A DNA stretch of 23,460 nucleotides from a virus. Position numbers and translations under genes: made by a program. Below the pieces are notes generated by a model, which had not been told where the DNA came from, searched no databases, and was given only the letters and a program-made list of their open reading frames with translations. The stretch is taken from the IMG/VR virus record IMGVR_UViG_3300042295_001137, positions 1-23,460 of that record. One strand, 5' to 3'. Positions 1-7,045 of the stretch are shown here, one piece after another (position 1 is the first letter of the stretch; every line of letters begins with the position of its first letter).

Positions 1-1
1 T

Positions 2-1708
2 GCTAGCCACGGTTATGTTACTGGTGATCAAGTTAGGATTGAGAACGTTACGGGTGTTACCAGCAGTTCAAATAACTTCAATGGGACATACACCATTACG
101 AAGACGGGCGCTACCACATTTACCTATATGGCTCTGTCCAGTTTTACTGACACTGGTGCAGCTACAACGGGCATCATGACCGCTGCCGCTCTTTCCACTG
201 GCGACCTCATCAAGATTACCACCGGCACCTATAATACGACCACAGCCAACGATACAAGTGAAGCCTTGGTTAAGTCAATTGTTACCAACAATATCACTGG
301 TGGTTGCACAATCACACTTTACCCCTCAGCGGTTACTTCCATTGGTTACCAACCTCTGACACTCCAAGCCAGTTACACCACCGCCAAGATCTTCAAGGTT
401 AAGCGAGCCGATGGTCTTGATAATGGTGGTGCGTTTGTAACCAGCCGCATGCTACACTTGTTCGCCTCCTCTGAGGGAACCTGGGCGAATTCTGACACAG
501 CAACAAATTCTAACCTTGTGGTTAGTGTTGGTCCTGGATCTGCGACTGGTTCGAAGAAGATCATGGTCTTCTACAACACTGAGCTTGTAGAGACCTTGGA
601 CAACCTGACTGTCACTGACTCCACGGCCTCAACTTACTTGCCGACCTACGTCAACGCCACGTCATCTTATATCCAAGTGGGTTATGATGGCATTGCTGAT
701 GATCTGTTGGTGACAGTTGCTCCAGCCAACACTCTCGACGGTTGGAACATTGCCAACCTCGGTGGAAAAGTCAATGTGGGTAACTTCTCAGGTGGTGCCA
801 ACGGTGCTAACACTGAGAATTCTGACTGGATAGGTGACCTTGACCCAACGACTGACCTCTACACTGGCTTCCAGTCGTTCAGAAATGAGAATGACTACCA
901 GATCAATGTGTTGGCCATTCCAGGAGCTGTTGATTCTGACCTCCAACAAAACCTTGTTCAAGTGGCCCGTGTTCTCAACGCTGTTGCAATCTTGGATATC
1001 GCTGAGACAGTTGTACCTCGTCAGTACGCTGATTGGCGCAATGCGGCTGGTTCCTATGCTGATCGTACCAAGATTGATGATTGGCATGGTGCCTTGTTCG
1101 CTAACTGGGTTGATATCATTGACCCTTTCACCACTGATACTCGCCGCGTTCCTCCCTCAACTGAGGTGGTTCGCTGCATGGCCCGTACGTTCAACAACGA
1201 CAAGCCCTGGTACGCTGCGGCTGGTGAGATTCGCGGTTTCTGCGACAATGCTCAAGGCTTGCAGTTTAGAACGGTCAACCAAGCCTCTAAGACCCAGTCT
1301 TATGACAGCAATGTCAACTTGATCGTCAGCAACAATGGGCGCATTCAGGTGTACGGCGATCGCACACTTCAAGTGGCTGACTCCAAGCTGATGGAGCTGC
1401 ACGTGGCGATCCTCGCCAACTACATCGTCGCTAATATAGGGAATGTTAGCCGTCAGTTTGTCTTCGACCCAAATGACTCTGTGCTTCTGGCCCAGATCAA
1501 CCAAGCCATCACACAGTTTATGGACGGGGTCCAAAATGAGCGGGGTGTAACCCAGTACAAGTTGACTGTCGATGGTTCGAATAACAACGACGAGACTCGT
1601 GCACTTCGTGAGGTCATTGTTGACCTTGGCATCGTGCCTACTAGCACCGCTGAGCGGATCTACTTAAACCTTACCGTCAATCGTAGCGGTGCCCAGTTGA
1701 ACGCCTAA
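2..1708 (+). CDS. gp18: Tail sheath protein, 5'-truncated by the window edge
   Basis: Contractile sheath subunit that polymerises around the tail tube and drives DNA injection. The frame is open from base 2, so the gene begins before the window. An ATG at 128 lies inside the coding sequence and is not the start. The C-terminal ~250 residues carry the sheath pattern: WYAAAGEIRG, then VYGDRTL, then a long alpha/beta tail ending in NLTVNRSGAQ. The residues before and just after position 128 (GDQVRIENVTG, NGTYTITKTGATTFTY) form a small beta repeat of the kind often found as an added surface domain in phage proteins, so this sheath probably carries an inserted, outward-facing decoration domain. 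The gene is 26 bp upstream of the tail tube gene on the same strand, the order seen in T4 (18 then 19). The sheath identity is firm; the fold of the inserted domain is inferred from sequence pattern only. Confidence 0.93.
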   Translation, partial: ASHGYVTGDQVRIENVTGVTSSSNNFNGTYTITKTGATTFTYMALSSFTDTGAATTGIMTAAALSTGDLIKITTGTYNTTTANDTSEALVKSIVTNNITGGCTITLYPSAVTSIGYQPLTLQASYTTAKIFKVKRADGLDNGGAFVTSRMLHLFASSEGTWANSDTATNSNLVVSVGPGSATGSKKIMVFYNTELVETLDNLTVTDSTASTYLPTYVNATSSYIQVGYDGIADDLLVTVAPANTLDGWNIANLGGKVNVGNFSGGANGANTENSDWIGDLDPTTDLYTGFQSFRNENDYQINVLAIPGAVDSDLQQNLVQVARVLNAVAILDIAETVVPRQYADWRNAAGSYADRTKIDDWHGALFANWVDIIDPFTTDTRRVPPSTEVVRCMARTFNNDKPWYAAAGEIRGFCDNAQGLQFRTVNQASKTQSYDSNVNLIVSNNGRIQVYGDRTLQVADSKLMELHVAILANYIVANIGNVSRQFVFDPNDSVLLAQINQAITQFMDGVQNERGVTQYKLTVDGSNNNDETRALREVIVDLGIVPTSTAERIYLNLTVNRSGAQLNA

Positions 1709-1734
1709 TCTCTTAAAAACTAACTTCTTCTGTT

Positions 1735-2364
1735 ATGGGAAAAATGAACACTAAAAACACTTGGGGTAGCGCTGCTACCACAGGTGGAACTGGCATTGAT
1801 CAACAGCGCGCTGACTTGTTCAGGATCAGCCTTACGTTGCCTCCTTCACTGGGTGGCAACGGAGTTTGGGACGAGCAAGTGCAATTTGCTGTCGAGGGGT
1901 TTCCCTTCCCAGACATGAAGGTGACAACATTCGACACGAAGTACTTGAATCAGACCAACCATCAGGTTGGTGCAGACGCCTCCAACAGTGAGATTGCTAT
2001 ACCTGTTCGGTACGCTTTTTCTCAGCAGACTGCTCAAATCCTTTACAAGTGGATGTATCTTATCTCCAATCCGATGACGGGTGGAACGGGCCTTACATCA
2101 GCTGTAAAGTGCAATGGTGAGTTCCGTTGGTTGGTTCCTGACATGGCCAAGCAGATTGCTAATGCCAACAGCCTTGGTGGCGCTGATGCTTCTGACACCT
2201 TAAAGACTGGCTTGATCTACAAGCTTGAGGGATGCTTTATCACAGGTCTGAAACCCACAGACGCCAACATGGTGCAGGGAAACACCCCTGTGAATCTTGG
2301 ATTCACCTTGATGGTTGACCGTTACTATCCAATTAACCCCAGTGGCTTGATTGTAACGAACTAA
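1735..2364 (+). CDS. gp19: Tail tube protein
   Basis: 209-aa protein, the expected size for a T4 gp19-type inner tail tube subunit, which stacks in hexameric rings inside the sheath. It follows the sheath gene directly and ends just before a strong terminator. The N-terminus (KNTWGSAATTGG, then DQQRADLF) resembles that of the tube-like protein encoded at 12500-13156, supporting a shared tube fold. ATG 1735 is used here; a second in-frame ATG lies at 1744 (MGKMNTKN) and neither has a Shine-Dalgarno. Function rests on size, position, family-like sequence and the internal paralogue. Confidence 0.88.
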   Translation: MGKMNTKNTWGSAATTGGTGIDQQRADLFRISLTLPPSLGGNGVWDEQVQFAVEGFPFPDMKVTTFDTKYLNQTNHQVGADASNSEIAIPVRYAFSQQTAQILYKWMYLISNPMTGGTGLTSAVKCNGEFRWLVPDMAKQIANANSLGGADASDTLKTGLIYKLEGCFITGLKPTDANMVQGNTPVNLGFTLMVDRYYPINPSGLIVTN

Positions 2365-2367
2365 AAC

Positions 2368-2401
2368 AAAAATGGCCCAGAGTTTCCTCTGGGCCATTTT
2401 T
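2368..2401. terminator. Bidirectional intrinsic terminator between convergent genes
   Basis: Perfect 15-bp inverted repeat (AAAAATGGCCCAGAG, 2368-2382, with its complement 2387-2401) around a 4-nt TTTC loop. It has a GC-rich core and an A-tract on one side and a T-tract on the other, so it can stop transcription from both directions. It starts 4 bp after the tail tube stop and lies 13 bp beyond the end of the minus-strand operon. On the minus strand the loop reads GAAA, a GNRA tetraloop. Confidence 0.95.
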
Positions 2402-2413
2402 GTGTAGAGACAC

Positions 2414-2878
2414 TTATCGGATGTTCAGTAGCTCGAAAGCTTTGATCACATCTGAAGTAGAAGGCACTGTCGACAACTTGTGGTCAAGGGCCTCTTCTTG
2501 GCCAAAGATGTTGATGGCCACCTCATTGTTTGACACCAACACCGTAGAGATTCCACGAGGCCAAATGTATGTGGAAGTAGTCTCAGTGGAAACCTTCAGA
2601 ATTGCGTTGTAAGCGTCCCTGGTTTCTTTCAGGCTGATTCCACCATCAAGGGTGACCAGACTATAGCGTTTGGTGATTGAGTGTTCCAGATCACTGATAC
2701 CGTCCTGTGTGATGGGCAGGGTTAGGCTATGGTTGGAACTGTACACATCGACTACCATCTTGCCTTTCTTATGGATGACAAGACGCTTGAGGTCGTCAAT
2801 GTTTATAGCTGCCGTGTAGTCTTCTTGGGAGCTCTTTAAGAGTATGAAGATCGGTTTCTGTTTCTTTGAAGTGTTCAT
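2414..2878 (-). CDS. Hypothetical protein, last gene of the modification operon
   Basis: 154-aa soluble protein of unknown function. The N-terminus is basic (MNTSKKQKPIFILLKSS) and the rest looks mixed alpha/beta with no motif I can name. It is the final gene of the minus-strand operon and stops 13 bp before the shared terminator. Its first ~28 codons overlap the upstream small membrane-protein frame (2796-3092) in another frame. A later in-frame Met41 (near 2758) would remove the overlap, but the residues before it read as normal protein, so the longer form is preferred. Coding status is likely; role unknown. Confidence 0.7.
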   Translation of the reverse strand: MNTSKKQKPIFILLKSSQEDYTAAINIDDLKRLVIHKKGKMVVDVYSSNHSLTLPITQDGISDLEHSITKRYSLVTLDGGISLKETRDAYNAILKVSTETTSTYIWPRGISTVLVSNNEVAINIFGQEEALDHKLSTVPSTSDVIKAFELLNIR

Positions 2879-3092
2879 GTTTGATTGCGTTTAACTGTGG
2901 ATTTTTAAGTCCTTTTTGCTTTGCAAGGTAAACTAAGAAGTCGTCCAACAAGTAGTCTTCTACAGCACCGTTCTTGGGTAGAGTTCGTTTAAGACGGCTG
3001 ATGTACTCTAGAATAACACATCTTCCATAGTAAGCTTGGCTGGCAACAATGCCTATGAACCATAGAGATGGCACGATTGAAACTTGCCACAC
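2796..3092 (-). CDS. Putative small membrane protein, start uncertain
   Basis: 98-aa frame beginning at a GTG, with a hydrophobic helix near its start (IVPSLWFIGIVASQAYYG) and then a charged C-terminal part (LKRTLPKNGAVEDYLLDDFL). The same frame stays open upstream of the GTG, where it encodes another hydrophobic stretch (QIIYGPLTFLSAWLL) and runs back into the end of the preceding 167-aa gene, but it contains no ATG, GTG or TTG there. The true N-terminus may therefore use a rare start codon or be reached by frameshifting from the upstream gene. It overlaps the following gene by 83 nt. It resembles a one- or two-helix inner membrane protein; no family recognised. Confidence 0.5.
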   Translation of the reverse strand: MWQVSIVPSLWFIGIVASQAYYGRCVILEYISRLKRTLPKNGAVEDYLLDDFLVYLAKQKGLKNPQLNAIKHEHFKETETDLHTLKELPRRLHGSYKH

Positions 3093-3178
3093 TCCTTTGG
3101 TTAATAGCCATGCGCTAAGAAAGGTTAGAGGACCATAGATGATCTGACCTATTTTGTTGGTGGCCCTTAGTATCGTTA

Positions 3179-3682
3179 TTAGTCTCCTAGCTCTATGACC
3201 TTGCAGTTTTTCTTCAAGGTCTCTTCTGAGAAGTTTGAGTGATCGATTGTCGTTCCGTCTCGCAGGTGGACAGTTGTCGACTTCTTGGTGAATTCCACAA
3301 TTGAGATTGCTCGAAGGTTCAAGCCGCTCATGGCAAATACTGGAGATGCCAGACGACGCTCCACCTTTTGGGTTGGACCAGTCTTGCTCGTCTGGGTCTG
3401 AGGGACCGGCGGTAGACCCTCAGTCTTGTCAATCCACGGGTGGCTCTTCTCGGCAACCTGGGGTTTTACGCCCATAAGCTTTGCAAAGAGTGGTGGAACA
3501 TACCCATGCTTCTGGGCCACCTTCAGTAGGGTGTTTTCAATGCCGGTGGAGTTAGGCGAGCACAGCTTCTGAGAAGCCAGTTCGGCTACGATAGCTGACT
3601 TGGTCAGCTTGGTTTCAAGGGCTTTGTCAACCTTATTAAGGGCAGACACCGCTTGGTCTTTGTCTAGGTCACTTAGTTTCAT
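3179..3682 (-). CDS. Hypothetical protein, 167 aa
   Basis: Unrecognised soluble protein. Residues 1-70 look helical and charged (MKLSDLDKDQAVSALNKVDK). A proline- and threonine-rich linker covers about 90-110 (LPPVPQTQTSKTGPTQK). The C-terminal 50 residues look like a small beta unit (AISIVEFTKKSTTVHLRDGT). This suggests two short domains joined by a flexible linker. It lies 9 bp after the 73-aa gene on the minus strand and appears to be cotranscribed with the carbamoyltransferase cassette. The start at 3682 is an ATG with at most a weak purine-rich leader (AGAAGAAG). No function can be assigned. Confidence 0.7.
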   Translation of the reverse strand: MKLSDLDKDQAVSALNKVDKALETKLTKSAIVAELASQKLCSPNSTGIENTLLKVAQKHGYVPPLFAKLMGVKPQVAEKSHPWIDKTEGLPPVPQTQTSKTGPTQKVERRLASPVFAMSGLNLRAISIVEFTKKSTTVHLRDGTTIDHSNFSEETLKKNCKVIELGD

Positions 3683-3691
3683 AGGCTTCTT

Positions 3692-3913
3692 CTACTTTAC
3701 TTGATTGGTACTGTAAACAGATTTTCTCCCCATCGTGACATTGGACGTGGCTGTGACGTCCTTATTGGTAAACTCCCATATCTCGCCAGATTCATCCAGA
3801 ATGACCGTGAAGAGCTTTTCAATCTCACTGCCATAGTCTGTCACAAGCCAAATACGACCACGACCCTTGGGTGTGTTCACCTGCAGTGACTGCTGGACTT
3901 CGAGCACGATCAT
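3692..3913 (-). CDS. Small conserved-looking phage protein, 73 aa
   Basis: Small beta-rich protein (VNTPKGRGRIWLVTDYGSE, FTVILDESGEIWEFTNKDV). The spacing of Gly, aromatic and acidic residues resembles small SH3-like phage proteins of unknown role found in large lytic phages; that resemblance is from memory. Its ATG overlaps the carbamoyltransferase stop in an ATGA, indicating translational coupling. No catalytic motif is visible. It could be an accessory to the cassette or simply a passenger in the operon. Confidence 0.72.
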   Translation of the reverse strand: MIVLEVQQSLQVNTPKGRGRIWLVTDYGSEIEKLFTVILDESGEIWEFTNKDVTATSNVTMGRKSVYSTNQVK

Positions 3914-5628
3914 TGAAAGTTTCCAATTACTAGAATTGGTGTTGTCAACCCCTGCTTTTTAGCTTCATCCACATTGAAAGCCATGTCATCAATGGCATGT
4001 TGGGCTGAGTACACTATGGGCACTCCATGCACATTGAGGGATGTGTTGATCAAGGCTGGATGGTCTGGATACAAAGCTCTGAGAATGTTTGAGATGGGCT
4101 GAATGTTATTTGCCTCAATCATTTGAGGACGTCCAGAATATCCGTACTTTCCACTAAATTTTGGGTATGGATGCATCACACCACGAAAACGATTGACATC
4201 CACAGTGGGATGGTAGTCCAACGTCAAGATCATGTAGTCAAGTGAGCCTGCCACACGGTTGATGTCATTGTTGCTGAAGAAAGCATCAGCGTATTGCTTC
4301 AGCATGACTGGTGCCATTGGCATCACCGTGTCACGGCCATTAAGTGAGTTGATTGTGGCAACATTCTCCTCAGTGGGCAACGCCAATGTTGTGGTATTGC
4401 AAAGTGCTCGTGGTCCAAACTCCATTGAACCTGTCACTGTGTTGACAATCTTGTTTTGCTTCAATTGAGAGACCACGAACGAAATGTAGCTCTGCTTATT
4501 GTCGAAGTAGAAGTGACCAGGTTTAAATTCAGCCCCATTGTCGCAGGGAACAAAGAGATCGCGATGTCCCCAAAGCAAACTGTCCAGACCCAAGACAGAA
4601 TTTTGGTGGTAGCGCATCAGTCCAACGGCTGCACCTTGATCACCGGCAAGTGGTGTCGCACAGAATTCACCCGGAATCTTGGACAAGATGTGGTTATTCA
4701 GCTTGACATTGTAATGGAGTCCGCCAGTCACAATGATGTTGTCGATGGAAAACTCCTCGATAACGTCAGCGTAGTAATTTTCAATGATACATTGTACGAA
4801 GTGCCCAATGATCCGGCGCAGGTCGCCATGGTTAAAGTCATTCTTATTCTCGCCAGTAATCTTATAAATGACTGAGTCAAACTGAGCCCACAGGTTAGCC
4901 TTGACTTGGACAAGACGATCCACATTGATGTAGGTCTTATTGGTACTCTGTTCACCCACATTAGCACGATACTTTTCAGCCCATCGAATGGCTTCTAATT
5001 GCAGATCCTGGATTTCCTTGTTTGTGAGCACCTCATCAACCCAAGTCTCATACCCAAGGAATTTGTACTCATCCTGATTTTCTTTCATGCCACAGTAGGA
5101 TGTGGCATACTGGTACAGCAAACCTAGTGAGTTTTCATAGCCATAAACTCGATGAACCAACTGCATGCTGTCTGAGTGTGGTTTCCACTTGTAGATCGAG
5201 AAGACCTCTTCTTTGTTTCCAAATCCATCAGCCACACAGATGTGAATTCCGTCCAAAGCAGTGCTGTGTGCCTCAAAGAAGGCTCGTGCAGCCCAAGCAT
5301 GGGCGTCATGGTGAGTAAACTGAGGTGTAAGTGTGACCAACTTCAGTCCTGTCTTATCACAGAGATCTCTGACATAGGCAGCATTCCAATGCTTGTCACT
5401 GAAACCATTTGTGGCAAAGTCAAAGTCATCAAACCAGTGTGAGACATACAGGTACTCAAACTCGCTGCCTTCAGTCCTCTTCAAGCATTCCTCAATGGCC
5501 AGCTGTGGAAATTGAGAGGAACTCTTGACTCGGTTAATTCGTTCCTCTTCGTAACCAGCAATGATTCGGTTGTGGCTATCTGTCAGTATTGCAGATGCAT
5601 TATGTCCTAGTGTGATCAGCAGGTTCAT
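3910..5628 (-). CDS. Carbamoyltransferase, NodU/CmcH/TobZ family; probable DNA-base carbamoylase
   Basis: 572 aa, full length for the family. These enzymes use carbamoyl phosphate and ATP to form carbamoyl-adenylate in a Kae1-like N-terminal domain, then transfer the carbamoyl group to a hydroxyl. The diagnostic blocks are intact: EEERINRVK with FP (27-41), the metal-binding HHDAHAWAA (106-114), VADGFG (132-137), GGLHYNVKLN (302-311), DQGAAVG (330-336), EFGPRALC (403-410) and ALINTSLNVHGVPIV (525-539). The C-terminal ~200 residues form the YrdC-like half. The start overlaps the stop of the TS-like gene in an ATGA, so the two are made together. Because the partner looks like a cytosine hydroxymethylase, the likely acceptor is 5-hydroxymethylcytosine, as DNA or nucleotide. 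An antibiotic- or sugar-type acceptor is less likely in this setting. Family assignment is certain; the substrate is inferred. Confidence 0.95.
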   Translation of the reverse strand: MNLLITLGHNASAILTDSHNRIIAGYEEERINRVKSSSQFPQLAIEECLKRTEGSEFEYLYVSHWFDDFDFATNGFSDKHWNAAYVRDLCDKTGLKLVTLTPQFTHHDAHAWAARAFFEAHSTALDGIHICVADGFGNKEEVFSIYKWKPHSDSMQLVHRVYGYENSLGLLYQYATSYCGMKENQDEYKFLGYETWVDEVLTNKEIQDLQLEAIRWAEKYRANVGEQSTNKTYINVDRLVQVKANLWAQFDSVIYKITGENKNDFNHGDLRRIIGHFVQCIIENYYADVIEEFSIDNIIVTGGLHYNVKLNNHILSKIPGEFCATPLAGDQGAAVGLMRYHQNSVLGLDSLLWGHRDLFVPCDNGAEFKPGHFYFDNKQSYISFVVSQLKQNKIVNTVTGSMEFGPRALCNTTTLALPTEENVATINSLNGRDTVMPMAPVMLKQYADAFFSNNDINRVAGSLDYMILTLDYHPTVDVNRFRGVMHPYPKFSGKYGYSGRPQMIEANNIQPISNILRALYPDHPALINTSLNVHGVPIVYSAQHAIDDMAFNVDEAKKQGLTTPILVIGNFQ

Positions 5629-6410
5629 GACTTAAAGAATTTCAGATCTTGCAGAAGGTGGGAGGTAAGTTCAAAATTTGAAGGTTCAAGTGCATCGTCG
5701 TCAAAGAAGTGTCTTAGACGAAGTATGTCATTAAGTTCCATGGGATGAAATCGTGGCCAGTCAATCAGCGTGACATGCTCCATGGTAAGATTTTCTTCTT
5801 TGACATGGAGTGAACCCACGTTGTGGTAATAGGTTCCGATGGCCACGTTTAGAAGTGAGGCCATGATTTCTTGTAGTAGTGTAAAGAATACAACATCCGT
5901 TCTAAACCCAAAGTGCAACTCATTAGATCTCATGGTTGTGATAAGATGCAACTGGCCATCTCGAACAAGAAACTGTAGTGATGTGGTACAGATGTGGTCA
6001 TTGGTTGCTGACATGGCCACTTCACGTCGGTTGAACATGATAACGGCTCTACGAGATTCAGGGTCTTTCCTAAGAAGCTTAAAGCAGTGATGAAACTGTC
6101 TCTCTTCCCAAACATACTGGCCATAGTTTGAATTGACGTCACCCTTTTGGGCTCTTTCCCAAGCCTGAGGGTAGTACTTCTTAAGTTCAGTATTTTGGCT
6201 GCCCCATGCATACCAAGCCCATTGTATGGCCATATAAGGCACAAAAGAGATAGAGTCACTTCGGACGGTGGCCACCCTTTGGCACGGTTTGTGGATCTCT
6301 ACTCCAACGTTGATGTGCTCTAGCCAACCATTTGTTTGAACCTTTTTGTCACCCAACTTATGGTTGAGTAAGACGAATGCTTCTGGGACATTTGTTGCTT
6401 GAATAATCAT
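5625..6410 (-). CDS. Thymidylate-synthase-fold dCMP hydroxymethylase (predicted)
   Basis: 261-aa member of the thymidylate synthase superfamily. Catalytic Cys141 lies in DHICTTSLQF; the phosphate-binding arginines are R120/R121 (SRR) and R161 in MRSNELHFGF. Aligning without gaps from the catalytic Cys, E. coli TS N177, which selects uracil, is matched by Asp172. Asp here is the signature of the dCMP/CMP-specific enzymes such as T4 gp42, so the product is predicted to be 5-hydroxymethyl-dCMP (or 5-methyl-dCMP), made with methylene-tetrahydrofolate. Two changes are odd: the usual catalytic Glu (E58) is Gln63 in QWAWYAWG, and the usual H-x-Y pair (H207/Y209) is H202/K204. Its start overlaps the kinase stop and its stop overlaps the carbamoyltransferase start. 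A plain thymidylate synthase is disfavoured by Asp172. Confidence 0.88.
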   Translation of the reverse strand: MIIQATNVPEAFVLLNHKLGDKKVQTNGWLEHINVGVEIHKPCQRVATVRSDSISFVPYMAIQWAWYAWGSQNTELKKYYPQAWERAQKGDVNSNYGQYVWEERQFHHCFKLLRKDPESRRAVIMFNRREVAMSATNDHICTTSLQFLVRDGQLHLITTMRSNELHFGFRTDVVFFTLLQEIMASLLNVAIGTYYHNVGSLHVKEENLTMEHVTLIDWPRFHPMELNDILRLRHFFDDDALEPSNFELTSHLLQDLKFFKS

Positions 6411-7021
6411 GCGATCTCTGACAAGGCTTCCTCACAGGCATTGAGGATCTGGTCTTCTTCCTTGCGCACGTCTACCTTAGTCAACTTGGACAATCCTGTA
6501 AACAAACCAATGTTTAAAATTTCAATGAGCTGGTGCTCAATGGTCTGGGTCACGATCAAGTCTGTCGGCCGCATGGGGTCTTTGACCGTGATAGGCAGAG
6601 GCTGCATCATGAAAACCATGTCATATCTCTTCCTGGCCTTGGCTGTCTCTGTGATGGTCTTGACAAACTTTGCGTACTCTACCTTCTGGTTGTCGGCCAG
6701 GTCCTTGATATCAATGTAGAAGGTGGTGTAGAAGAGTGAGTCGGCCAAACTTCTGTCCACTAGGATCAGTTGGCCTTTTTTCGTGGCGAGTGCATCATCT
6801 TCCTGCTTGATCTTCTCCATGACCACTCTCTGTTGTAACTTGAAGTAATTCTGTGTGGAGTTTCTAACCACATCGATTGATGTGATCTTGTCCCTTATGC
6901 ACTCACCCACGATGTGGACCCTGCCACCAAATTTGGCTTTGATCTTGTGCATGAGTGTGGTCTTTCCAGCATTACACGGACCTGAAAAGGCAAAAGTAAC
7001 ATTCATACTCATCAAGAACAT
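6407..7021 (-). CDS. P-loop NTPase/kinase, NadR/AAA_28-like; possible modified-nucleotide kinase
   Basis: 204 aa with Walker A GPCNAGKT at 14-21, a GECIRD segment after the first helix (39-44) and a Walker-B/lid-like LVDRSLADS at 87-95. The layout resembles the AAA_28/NadR-type small-molecule kinases. It heads the operon and overlaps the hydroxymethylase in an ATGA. T4 needs a dNMP kinase (gp1) to phosphorylate hydroxymethyl-dCMP, so a similar job here is attractive but is inference from position. Nicotinamide-nucleoside salvage is another option for this family. The start is uncertain: Met1, Met4 or Met6 (MFLMSMNV). Its ATG is only 24 bp from the divergent ATG at 7046. Confidence 0.8.
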   Translation of the reverse strand: MFLMSMNVTFAFSGPCNAGKTTLMHKIKAKFGGRVHIVGECIRDKITSIDVVRNSTQNYFKLQQRVVMEKIKQEDDALATKKGQLILVDRSLADSLFYTTFYIDIKDLADNQKVEYAKFVKTITETAKARKRYDMVFMMQPLPITVKDPMRPTDLIVTQTIEHQLIEILNIGLFTGLSKLTKVDVRKEEDQILNACEEALSEIA

Positions 7022-7045
7022 AAATCAAAGCGTGTTCTTAGTGTC
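7022..7045. promoter_or_regulatory. 24-bp spacer between divergent starts
   Basis: All of the noncoding DNA between the kinase and gp26-like starts. It contains CTTA at 7037-7040, 5 nt before the + strand ATG, and no Shine-Dalgarno either way. Promoter elements for one or both directions must lie here or inside the opposing gene. Confidence 0.3.

Noticed and set aside
834-1322. 162-aa open frame on the + strand inside the sheath gene
   Set aside because: It lies in another frame entirely within the sheath coding sequence, and its composition (Leu/Ser/Thr/Met-rich, no domain) is that of an out-of-frame shadow.
4456-4875. 139-aa + strand frame inside the carbamoyltransferase gene
   Set aside because: It is antisense to an unambiguous enzyme gene, with no domain or initiation signal.
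5625-6410. Ordinary thymidylate synthase (thyA-type)
   Set aside because: The uracil-selecting Asn is Asp172, and the gene is coupled to a carbamoyltransferase, so cytosine hydroxymethylation is preferred.
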